DNA of 64,000 bases, taken from an uncultured Bacillota bacterium. Lineage in GTDB: Bacteria; Bacillota; Clostridia; Christensenellales; Pumilibacteraceae. Numbering within the stretch: the first letter of the stretch is position 1; every line of letters starts with the position of its first letter. The notes beneath the pieces were generated by a model. That model was not told the DNA's origin, made no database searches, and saw only the letters and a program-made list of their open reading frames with translations. The stretch spans positions 1 to 64,000 of the forward strand of contig CASFJH010000032.1 in assembly GCA_949294845.1 (NCBI GenBank), in the 5' to 3' direction. The translations under genes were made by a program, and so were the position numbers. Positions 41,278-49,010 of this stretch are shown one piece after another.

Positions 41278-42780
41278 CTACGCTTCCGATCCGGCAGTTG
41301 CTCCGGCCTCGGCGTCAGAAGCTTCGTTCGTCTCGGCTGCAGGAGTTTCCTCTGCGGCAGCGGAGTCTTCTTCAGCGGCGGCGTCGGACGATTGGGAATC
41401 GGACGACACGAGCTCGCCGCCGTAAGTACCCGAAAGACCAGACGGCTGCTTTTTGTCCTTGGTGACGAGGAACAGCGCGTTCACTATGATACCGACAAAG
41501 GTTGCGACAGCAAGCGGCGAGAACGAAACAACGCCTATATCGAGGGTGTGTCCGGTGATTTTAAGGCCCAGTCCTATAACGAGTATCAACGAACACACTA
41601 TCATGTTTTTGGAATCGGAGAAGTCAACCTTGGCTTCGACCATCGTTTTAAGACCGTTTGCGGCGATCATTCCGTACAGGATGAGCGAGGCGCCGCCGAT
41701 GACCGGCGCGGGGATCGTCGCGATAATCGCGCCGAACTTGGTGAATACGCCGAGCACTATCGCAAATATGGCCGCAAGCGCGAGCAGGTACGGGTTGTAG
41801 TTCTTGGTGATGGCGAGCACTGCGGTGTTCTCGCCGTAGGTGGTGTTGCACGGGCCGCCGAGAAGGCCTGCCGCCATTGTCGCAACGCCGTCGCCGAGCA
41901 GCGTGCGATGCACGCCGGGATCGCGCACGAAGTCCTTACCGCAGACTATCGAGCTGGCGTTTATGTCGCCGAGGTGCTCCATGAACGTTACTATTGCAAT
42001 CGGTACGAAAGCGAATATAACGCCTACAAGGTTTTTATTCCACACTTCGGAACCGAACATCTGTCCCCAGAATCCGAACGATTTTTTGAACTCAGACGGC
42101 TGGAAGATCACCCAGCCCGATTCTTTGACTACCGAGAAGTCGACGATGCCGAAGCACAGGGCGCATATATATCCTACGATTATACCGAGCAGAACAGGTA
42201 TGACTTTGAAAAAGCCCTTTGCGAATACCGAAACGCCGATTATCGTGGCGGCGGTAATGACGGCGGTCACGACGTAGCCGGCCTTAACCACTTGCGTCGA
42301 GCCGGCCGCAGCAGCCATATTGTTTATGGCGGCGTCGGCGAGGCACAGACCTATAACGACGATAACCGGGCCTACTACGACCGGCGGAAACAGCTTGCGT
42401 ATAAAGCCGGTTCCAATCATTTTTATGACGGCTGCCAGTATTACATAAACCGCACCTGTATAGAAGACGGCTATGCATTGCTGAGCCATAGCCACGTTCC
42501 ATGTGTGCGAGCCTATTTCTCCGGCGCCTCCCATCTGCGTGGCGAGCGCGCTGAGAAAAGCGAAGCTCGAGCCGAGGAATACCGGAACCTTCTTCTTGGT
42601 GATAAAGAAGAAGATTATCGTTCCCACGCCGGCCGAAATAAGGCCGACGGCGATGCTCATGTTGCAGAGCATAGGAACAAGAATGGTCGCACCCATCATG
42701 GCGAACAGATGCTGAATGCCCATAACGCCGTTGCGGCCGTAACGGAGCATTCTGTCTTTGGTAAAGAAGCTTTTATCCAT
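41278..42780 (-). CDS. uraA: Uracil/xanthine permease (UraA/PyrP) with acidic tail
   Basis: A 500-residue nucleobase:cation symporter (NCS2) importing uracil. It starts FTKDRMLRYGRNGVMGIQHL, contains about 12-14 membrane segments, and has the NCS2 signature region around GLLGGPCNTTYGENTAVLA (about residues 300-320), QHLFAM (first helix) and GVIFAFVPIAIVTFMEHLGD. After residue about 450 the chain leaves the membrane and ends in a 50-residue Ala/Glu/Ser/Asp low-complexity tail that most UraA proteins lack. ATG at 42778-42780 after AAAGGGAG. First gene of uraA-upp. Confidence 0.93.
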   Translation of the reverse strand: MDKSFFTKDRMLRYGRNGVMGIQHLFAMMGATILVPMLCNMSIAVGLISAGVGTIIFFFITKKKVPVFLGSSFAFLSALATQMGGAGEIGSHTWNVAMAQQCIAVFYTGAVYVILAAVIKMIGTGFIRKLFPPVVVGPVIVVIGLCLADAAINNMAAAAGSTQVVKAGYVVTAVITAATIIGVSVFAKGFFKVIPVLLGIIVGYICALCFGIVDFSVVKESGWVIFQPSEFKKSFGFWGQMFGSEVWNKNLVGVIFAFVPIAIVTFMEHLGDINASSIVCGKDFVRDPGVHRTLLGDGVATMAAGLLGGPCNTTYGENTAVLAITKNYNPYLLALAAIFAIVLGVFTKFGAIIATIPAPVIGGASLILYGMIAANGLKTMVEAKVDFSDSKNMIVCSLILVIGLGLKITGHTLDIGVVSFSPLAVATFVGIIVNALFLVTKDKKQPSGLSGTYGGELVSSDSQSSDAAAEEDSAAAEETPAAETNEASDAEAGATAGSEA

Positions 42781-42840
42781 TTCTTTCTCCCTTTGTATTT
42801 TTGGCTTTGCGGACGCTGTCCGAAAAACCCCATCCGAAAT

Positions 42841-42869
42841 ATTATATAACATTCTGTCGATATTTGCAA
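42841..42869 (-). promoter_or_regulatory. Sigma-A promoter of uraA-upp
   Basis: Minus strand TTGCAA (42864-42869), 17-nt spacer, TATAAT (42841-42846). The leader of about 55 nt has a small CGGAC/GTCCG hairpin; no PyrR anti-terminator motif is recognisable. Confidence 0.7.
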
Positions 42870-42895
42870 GAAAATACAGCCTGCAAATAAAGAAA

Positions 42896-42923
42896 GTATA
42901 AAATTTTAGCGATCGGGCATAAT
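42896..42923 (+). promoter_or_regulatory. Possible sigma-F/G-type promoter of ferritin-like gene
   Basis: GTATA (42896-42900), 14-nt spacer, GGGCATAAT (42915-42923). It fits the forespore consensus except for a C in one purine position and a spacer one short. No sigma-A pair fits as well. Confidence 0.35.
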
Positions 42924-42953
42924 GCGTTTATCTGTTTACAGGAGGAACAAAAC

Positions 42954-44210
42954 ATGAAATTCAACCCGTTTGAAAGCAAGCCGATCAAAATGGAAAAATG
43001 TTTCGAAGACTGGCAGAAGCTTTCGCCCGGACCTTACGACAAAAACAACGTCGATCCGTATACGCGCGTGCGCTGTATTCTGATGAACGGCACGGAATTC
43101 GAAATGAACTGGTTTATGCACCAGTTCGCGCGTCATACCGACAACAACGACCTGCGGCGCGACCTTGCCATGCTCCGCAGGAGCGAACAGCAGCAGCAGA
43201 AAAAAATTTCGGCGCTGAAGCCGATTGACGAAAGCATACTGGAAACTACTATCGGATACGAGCAGCTTGCCGTCGATCTGACCGCCGTTATGGCGCGGCG
43301 CGAGCCCGACGCTTATGTCAGGAACACTCTCGATTTCGCGCTGCTGGAAGATTTCGACCACCTTTACAGATACAGCGATCTGCTGGAAATGGAGCACGGC
43401 GTCCGCGGCGAAATGCTTGTGGGCGGCTATACCGAGATCATGCCAGGCCGCCCCACTATTTCGGAGCACAGACACCCCCACGACGACGTCCGCCGTTCCA
43501 TAAACAAGTCGGCCGATCCTCTCACGAAGCTGCAGACGGCCATCATCACTGCCGCCGAACAGCAAACAATGAATTACTATATGAACGTGGGACAGTTCTA
43601 CACGAGCGAAATCGGCAGAAAACTTTATGCGGAAATCGCCATGATCGAGGAGCAGCACGTCACTCAGTACGAAAGCCTTATGGATCCGACCAAAACGTGG
43701 CTCGAGTGCCTCTTAGAGCACGAATATACCGAATGTTATCTCTATTATTCCATGATGACGGACGAAACGGACGAACGCATCAGAAAGATATGGGAAAAAC
43801 ACTTGGAATACGAAATAGCGCACCTGCACATGGCGGCCGGTATGCTTAAAAAATACGAAAAGAAGGAATGGCAGCAGGTAATTCCCGACGGCACATTCCC
43901 CGAAATACTGAGATTCAATTCGCAGGCGGCAAAAAACCGCGAATATATCCGCAACGTTCTGAAAGGTACGGTTCAGAATACCGCCATGCTGGAGGATTTC
44001 GTTCCGGTAAGCACGCTGCCCGAGGATTACGAATTTTTCAGATATAACGGCACTGTCAACAAAACCGCCGCAAACGTGGCGAGTCACAAGGTGATAGATA
44101 ATTATATCAACGAATTCGGAGAGGATTACCGTTTCGAGACGGACGACCACCCGATAAAAGCTCTGCGCAACAGAAAAACCGATAATACAGACGTAGGCAG
44201 AGTCAGATAA
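42954..44210 (+). CDS. Ferritin-like diiron-type protein, possibly spore-related
   Basis: A 418-residue, soluble, helix-rich protein. Residues about 190-305 form a ferritin-like four-helix pattern with iron-site text: AAEQQTMNYYM, EIAMIEEQHVTQYESL (EExxH), EHEYTECYLYYSM and HLEYEIAHLHMA (ExxxHxH). Residues about 85-150 (IGYEQLAVDLTAVMARRE, LLEDFDHLYRYSDLL) look like a second, weaker helical pair, so it may be a double bundle. Family roles include iron or peroxide handling; some clostridial members are spore-coat catalases. AGGAGG lies 7 nt before ATG. The forespore-like promoter is tentative. Single-gene transcript, ending at a terminator shared with the ABC pair. Confidence 0.65.
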   Translation: MKFNPFESKPIKMEKCFEDWQKLSPGPYDKNNVDPYTRVRCILMNGTEFEMNWFMHQFARHTDNNDLRRDLAMLRRSEQQQQKKISALKPIDESILETTIGYEQLAVDLTAVMARREPDAYVRNTLDFALLEDFDHLYRYSDLLEMEHGVRGEMLVGGYTEIMPGRPTISEHRHPHDDVRRSINKSADPLTKLQTAIITAAEQQTMNYYMNVGQFYTSEIGRKLYAEIAMIEEQHVTQYESLMDPTKTWLECLLEHEYTECYLYYSMMTDETDERIRKIWEKHLEYEIAHLHMAAGMLKKYEKKEWQQVIPDGTFPEILRFNSQAAKNREYIRNVLKGTVQNTAMLEDFVPVSTLPEDYEFFRYNGTVNKTAANVASHKVIDNYINEFGEDYRFETDDHPIKALRNRKTDNTDVGRVR

Positions 44211-44212
44211 TA

Positions 44213-44253
44213 AAAATCCTCCGCGGCCGTATGACGGCAACGGAGGATTTTTT
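44213..44253. terminator. Bidirectional terminator
   Basis: AAAAATCCTCCG and CGGAGGATTTTTT enclose a partly paired loop (GCGGCCGTATGACGGC region). It serves the ferritin-like gene and, in the other direction, the ABC exporter operon. Confidence 0.85.
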
Positions 44254-44267
44254 GTAACGTCAAATTG

Positions 44268-46328
44268 TTATCTGCTGAACTGGCTGTTGTACAGCGTGGC
44301 GTAAAATCCGTTCTGCTTCATAAGCGTCTCGTGATTGCCCTGCTCCACTATGTCGCCGTCGCGCATGACAAGTATGAGATCTGCGTCCTTTATGGTCGAC
44401 AGGCGATGCGCAATAATGAACGACGTGCGCCCTTCCATGAGTCTGTTCATCGCTTTCTGAATAAGCAGCTCCGTGCGCGTATCGACCGACGACGTGGCTT
44501 CGTCGAGAATAAGCACCTTGGGATCGGCGAGAACGGCGCGGGCTATCGTAAGCAGCTGTTTCTGTCCCTGAGATATGTTATCGGCCTCTTCGTTTATTTC
44601 GAAGCCGTAGCCTCCTTCAAGCGTGCGTATGAAATGATCGGCGCAGGCGGTGACCGCCGCCGCCTTAACCTCGTCGTCTGTTGCGTCGAGACGGCCGTAG
44701 CGTATGTTCTCCATTATAGTGCCGGAGAAAAGCCATGTGTCCTGCAGCACCATGCCGAACTCGTCGCGCAGTTTTTCGCGGTTGAATTCGGTCATGTCGC
44801 GCCCGTCAAGATATATCGCGCCGCCGTTAAGCTCGTAATACCGCATAAGCAGTTTTACCATAGTGGTCTTGCCCGCTCCGGTAGGTCCGACGATGGCCAC
44901 GCGCTCGCCGGCGCGCACCGACGATGAAAAATCGTTGATTATTATCTTGTCGGGATCGTACCCGAAGCGCACATTTTTAAACTCTATGTTGCCCTGCACG
45001 TTTTCGGGGCATTTATCGCCCGTTTCCTTCTCCTCGTCCGCTTCGAGGAAAGCGAAGACGCGCTCTGCCGACGCGACCGTAAGCTGAAGCGTGTTCATTA
45101 TGTTGCCGAACTGCGACACCGGCTGATTAAACTGTCGGATATACTGTATAAACGCCTGAATATTGCCTACTCCGAGGCCGCCGTTGACCACAAGTATACC
45201 GCCGACTATGCAGGTCAGAACGTAACCGATATTGCCTATAAACTGCATGATCGGCTGCATGAGACCTGACAGAAACTGCGATTTTCTCGCGGCGGAGGCC
45301 AGCTTGTTGTTGTACTCGGCAAACTCGGCGCGGCTGTTTTCCTGCGCGTTAAACAGATCGATAACCTGATGCGCGCCGTACATCTCCTCTATATGCCCGT
45401 TCACTTCGGCGAGATACTTCTGCTGCCTTACGAAATGCTTCTGCGAATGTTTTATGACGAGCATTATAAGTAAGAGCGATATTGGAACTATGACAACCGG
45501 TATGAGCGTGAGTATCCAGCTTATGCGCAGCATCATTATAAGAACGCCCACCAGCGTGGTGATCGAAGTAACGAACTGCGCAAGGCTCTGATTGAGCGTA
45601 ATGGAAATATTGTCGACGTCGTTGGTCAGATAGCTGAGCACTTCGCCGTTGCTGACCTTGTCGTAATATTTAAGCGGTAATTTTGAAATCTTGACGTCGA
45701 TATCGCGGCGGAATCGGTAAGATATCTTCTGCGCGACTCCGGCGAGCAAAAAGCTCTGTACATACGTCAGCGCGCCCGAAGCGCATATAAGCGCTATCAT
45801 CAGTATCAGTATGCGTATTATCGAATCGATATCTATCTGCGGCTCGTAGTAAAGCGGCAACGACATCAGCCCTTCCAGATATTTTTCGGCTACGTTATTC
45901 TGCGCGGAATCGACTTCGTCCGACGGCGCGATCGACGCGAGATCGCCTAACGTGACGTCGTATTTCGTTTTATTCTCCCCCGTCATACTGTTGTACATGC
46001 CGGCAACAATCTCGAGCGCGCTATCCATGGACGACACGCCTAGTCTCGAGGGCAGCTCTTCTTCCACGGCGGAGTAAACCTGCTTGCCGAGCACTCCGCT
46101 TATAAGCGTATCGGTGGCCTCGCCAAGAATATTCGGTATATTCAGCGTGAGTATGACCGAAGCAATCGCAATCAAAAACGACACGATCATCACCGGAAGA
46201 CTGGTCCTCATGTAACGGATCAGCTTTCCAAGCGTTTTTTTGAACTCTTTGGGCTTTTCTCCCGGCATCATCATTCCGGGTCCCATAGGACCGCGGCGCG
46301 GAGGTCCGGCATGATTATTAGCGGGCAT
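44268..46328 (-). CDS. ABC exporter half, heterodimer subunit with catalytic Glu
   Basis: A 686-residue half-exporter: proline/methionine-rich N-terminus (GPMGPGMMMPG), six membrane helices with a roughly 80-residue insertion between the first two, then an ATPase domain. Walker A VGPTGAGKTT (about residue 477), Q-loop GMVLQD, signature ISQGQKQLLTIARA, Walker B VLILDEATSSVD with intact glutamate, and switch IIAHRLSTI with intact histidine. It overlaps the upstream partner by 11 nt. Heterodimers of this LmrCD/TM287-288 type pump out drugs or peptides. ATG with GGAGGAGG. Confidence 0.93.
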   Translation of the reverse strand: MPANNHAGPPRRGPMGPGMMMPGEKPKEFKKTLGKLIRYMRTSLPVMIVSFLIAIASVILTLNIPNILGEATDTLISGVLGKQVYSAVEEELPSRLGVSSMDSALEIVAGMYNSMTGENKTKYDVTLGDLASIAPSDEVDSAQNNVAEKYLEGLMSLPLYYEPQIDIDSIIRILILMIALICASGALTYVQSFLLAGVAQKISYRFRRDIDVKISKLPLKYYDKVSNGEVLSYLTNDVDNISITLNQSLAQFVTSITTLVGVLIMMLRISWILTLIPVVIVPISLLLIMLVIKHSQKHFVRQQKYLAEVNGHIEEMYGAHQVIDLFNAQENSRAEFAEYNNKLASAARKSQFLSGLMQPIMQFIGNIGYVLTCIVGGILVVNGGLGVGNIQAFIQYIRQFNQPVSQFGNIMNTLQLTVASAERVFAFLEADEEKETGDKCPENVQGNIEFKNVRFGYDPDKIIINDFSSSVRAGERVAIVGPTGAGKTTMVKLLMRYYELNGGAIYLDGRDMTEFNREKLRDEFGMVLQDTWLFSGTIMENIRYGRLDATDDEVKAAAVTACADHFIRTLEGGYGFEINEEADNISQGQKQLLTIARAVLADPKVLILDEATSSVDTRTELLIQKAMNRLMEGRTSFIIAHRLSTIKDADLILVMRDGDIVEQGNHETLMKQNGFYATLYNSQFSR

Positions 46329-48054
46329 TTGCCAATTCCTCCTCCGACAGCTGTGATCTGGCTATATCCTGATATACGGGACAGGTCTCCATCAACTGCC
46401 TGTGCGTACCGTATCCTACCATTTTGCCGTCGTCCATAACTATAATGCGGTCGGCTCCCATAATGGAACCTACGCGCTGCGCAACTATAAATATCGTCTT
46501 GTCCCCCAGGTTCTCGCCAAGCGCTTTACGTAGATTGGCATCCGTCTTGAAATCCAGCGCCGAAAAGCTGTCGTCGAAAACGTATATCGGCGCCTGCTTG
46601 AAAACAGCCCGGGCGATAGCGATACGCTGTTTCTGTCCGCCAGAAACGTTTGCTCCGCCCTGCGCTATCGGATCGTCGTACTGCTCGGGCTTTTCGTTTA
46701 TGAACTCGGCGGCCTGAGCTATCTCCGACGCTTTCACCATTCTCCCGTCCGATCCGTTTTCATCGGCGTATTTGATATTGGAAGCTATCGTGCCCGAAAG
46801 CAGTACGTTCTTCTGCGGCACATATGCGATGTTGTCGCGCAGCGATTTTAAAGTGAAAGACCTTATATCCTTGCCGTCGATAGTTATGCGGCCGGAGGAA
46901 ACGTCGTACATCCGCGGCAAAAGCGAGACGAGCGTCGATTTGCCCGAGCCGGTAGCGCCGATTATCGCCGTCGTCATGCCGCTCGCCGCCGTAAAGGAAA
47001 TATTCTCTATCGCCGCGTTTTCGCTGTCGCCGTACCTGAAAGTCACGTTCTCGAACGCGACGTCGCCTTTGAGACGGCCTGCGTCGGCAGCGTCCTTTGC
47101 GTCGGAAATAACGCTTTCGGTTTTAAGCACCTCGTTTATTCTCTTGGCGGCGACTATCGCGCGGGGCATGAGCACAAACACCATCGTGACCATCATAAAA
47201 GCCATTATTATCTGCATGGCATACTGCATGAAAGCCATCATGTTAGTCACCATTGTGATGTCCGTAGCATAATAGGACGCAATCCAGACGACGGCTATCG
47301 ATACGCCGTTCATTATTATCATTATGACCGGCATAAGCGCGCTCATCACTCTGTTGACGAACAGGTTTGTGTCGCGCAGCTCTTTGTTGACGCCGTCGAA
47401 GCGCTGTTCTTCCCTTTCCTGCGTATTGAACGCGCGTATTACCATCATGCCGGTCAGCCCTTCTCTGGCGACTAAGTTCAGTCTGTCCATTATCTTCTGA
47501 AGCGACATGAATTTGGGCTGCGCCACCAGTAGCAGCACCAGTATGGTGGTTACGAGAGCCGCTACGGCCGCAACTATAACCCATACCAGATACGACATAC
47601 CGCTGGAATTCTGCACGGCGCGTATTATACCGCCCACAGCCATCATCGGCGCATAAAGCACTATGCGTATGAGCATGATAGTAAACATCTGTATCTGCAT
47701 AACGTCGTTAGTGCTTCTCGTGATCAACGACGACGTGGTGAAACGGTCGTATTCCGTGCCCGAGAACGTGCTCACTTTATTGAATATCGCCGCGCGCATA
47801 TCCCTTGACGCGCCAGAGCCGATATACGCGGCAAGATATCCGACGGCAACGCTGCAGGCAGTAACCGCAGCCGAATACCCCAGCATCACCAGGCCGATTT
47901 TGAGCACGGCCGTCGTTGCCGCTCCCGTTATCACTTCGTTCATTATTTGCGCCATCTTGTCGGGCAGAGCCAGATCGCACATCGCCTGTACGAACAAGAG
48001 CGCAAGAACGAGCAGAATCAGCGGTATATATTTTTTATAAAATCCCGATACCAA
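46318..48054 (-). CDS. ABC exporter half, heterodimer subunit with degenerate site
   Basis: A 578-residue half-exporter with six membrane helices and an ATPase domain: Walker A IGATGSGKST (about residue 366), signature VSGGQKQRIAIARA and Walker B YVFDDSFSALD, where the catalytic Glu is Asp; the switch is IVAQRVGSI with Gln for His. That is the degenerate partner pattern of TM287-like heterodimers, so only one composite ATP site should be active. I start at a TTG (48052-48054), six nt after AGGAGG; an ATG nine codons upstream has no ribosome-binding site. First gene of the pair. Confidence 0.92.
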   Translation of the reverse strand: MVSGFYKKYIPLILLVLALLFVQAMCDLALPDKMAQIMNEVITGAATTAVLKIGLVMLGYSAAVTACSVAVGYLAAYIGSGASRDMRAAIFNKVSTFSGTEYDRFTTSSLITRSTNDVMQIQMFTIMLIRIVLYAPMMAVGGIIRAVQNSSGMSYLVWVIVAAVAALVTTILVLLLVAQPKFMSLQKIMDRLNLVAREGLTGMMVIRAFNTQEREEQRFDGVNKELRDTNLFVNRVMSALMPVIMIIMNGVSIAVVWIASYYATDITMVTNMMAFMQYAMQIIMAFMMVTMVFVLMPRAIVAAKRINEVLKTESVISDAKDAADAGRLKGDVAFENVTFRYGDSENAAIENISFTAASGMTTAIIGATGSGKSTLVSLLPRMYDVSSGRITIDGKDIRSFTLKSLRDNIAYVPQKNVLLSGTIASNIKYADENGSDGRMVKASEIAQAAEFINEKPEQYDDPIAQGGANVSGGQKQRIAIARAVFKQAPIYVFDDSFSALDFKTDANLRKALGENLGDKTIFIVAQRVGSIMGADRIIVMDDGKMVGYGTHRQLMETCPVYQDIARSQLSEEELANAR

Positions 48055-48171
48055 TACCTGCCTCCTCGTAATTTGCGGCATGGCCGCGCGTAAAAATTTT
48101 CATGCTACAATATTTCCAAAGCTCCAAAATATCTATAATAAAATATGCCGACAGAAAAATATCTGCTTAAC

Positions 48172-48200
48172 AGTATATACTCTTATAAGGATAATGTCAA
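48172..48200 (-). promoter_or_regulatory. Sigma-A promoter of ABC exporter pair 1
   Basis: Minus strand TTGACA (48195-48200), 17-nt spacer, TATACT (48172-48177). GTCAACCGTT (48196-48205, plus strand) overlaps the -35 and is repeated identically at the other exporter operon. The leader is about 110 nt. Confidence 0.8.
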
Positions 48201-48261
48201 CCGTTGATAAAGTCTTAAACCGTGAACAATCTGTGAAATAGGACGTACTGCCCGTTTTTGG

Positions 48262-48290
48262 TTGAAAAAATTATTATTGTCTGCTATAAT
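48262..48290 (+). promoter_or_regulatory. Sigma-A promoter next to ATG of membrane protein gene
   Basis: TTGAAA (48262-48267), 17-nt spacer, TATAAT (48285-48290). The ATG begins at 48297, so the transcript should begin at or beside the start codon. Confidence 0.7.
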
Positions 48291-48296
48291 TATATT

Positions 48297-49010
48297 ATGT
48301 CTGAAAAACGCAGAAAAAAGCCCGCCCGTATTTACGGAAAATACGTTACCGACCGTTCGGAAGCGGAATGTGCCCGTGCGCAGCTCGTTCGGCTTATTCT
48401 TATAGTCATAGCCGACGCATTGATGGCGATATCTGTCTTTATACCCAGCGATTCCATGTCATATATGTCGGGCAACGCGAAAGAAGGCTATCCCGGCGTA
48501 CTGTGGCTCAATACCCTGTATCTTATAATTTTTCTGACCATGCTTGTTACAGCCGTATTTGTAAGCGTGTCCGCCGCGCGCGGAGCTAAATTCGCCGTTG
48601 AAACAAGCGAAAAATGCGCGCCGTCGCGCGGACTCGATTCGCGCCTTACGTTCGCCTCGTTCGAGCTCGACTTTCTCTTAAGAGTTGCCTGGAGCGCTCT
48701 GCAGATTTATATAACCGTTATGGCTTTCGACTTTGCCGGAGTCGTGCTTTCGGTCATGGCGGTAGCAAGCGCCGCGCTCAGCTTCGCCGTGCGCACTTTC
48801 ACTTCGCATTTTTACCGCGGTCATACCGTTTACAAGCCTCCCGTGCGCAGCGCTTCGCGCCCGACCTCAGACGAGGATCCGGCTCAAGACTTTTACACGG
48901 CCGATTCCGATCTCCCCGAACGACCGGACGGCGCGGACGGGCGCGCGGAAGGCGCCGTTCTCAACGAAGCTTCCGACGAGGCGGAGGATTTTTACGGAGA
49001 CGGTCAATGA
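48297..49010 (+). CDS. Four-helix membrane protein of unknown function
   Basis: A 237-residue protein: a basic N-terminus (SEKRRKKPARIYGKYV), membrane helices at about residues 28-48, 65-90, 125-142 and 145-165, then a polar acidic tail of about 55 residues. No family recognised. No Shine-Dalgarno precedes the ATG, and a near-perfect promoter ends six nt upstream. It ends overlapping the rsmF start (ATGA), so the pair is translationally coupled. Confidence 0.7.
   Translation: MSEKRRKKPARIYGKYVTDRSEAECARAQLVRLILIVIADALMAISVFIPSDSMSYMSGNAKEGYPGVLWLNTLYLIIFLTMLVTAVFVSVSAARGAKFAVETSEKCAPSRGLDSRLTFASFELDFLLRVAWSALQIYITVMAFDFAGVVLSVMAVASAALSFAVRTFTSHFYRGHTVYKPPVRSASRPTSDEDPAQDFYTADSDLPERPDGADGRAEGAVLNEASDEAEDFYGDGQ

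Noticed and set aside
40558-42849. 763-codon open frame antisense to uraA-upp
   Set aside because: Spans two well-supported genes and the terminator; the translated text is low-complexity His/Tyr/Arg-rich, typical of antisense frames here.
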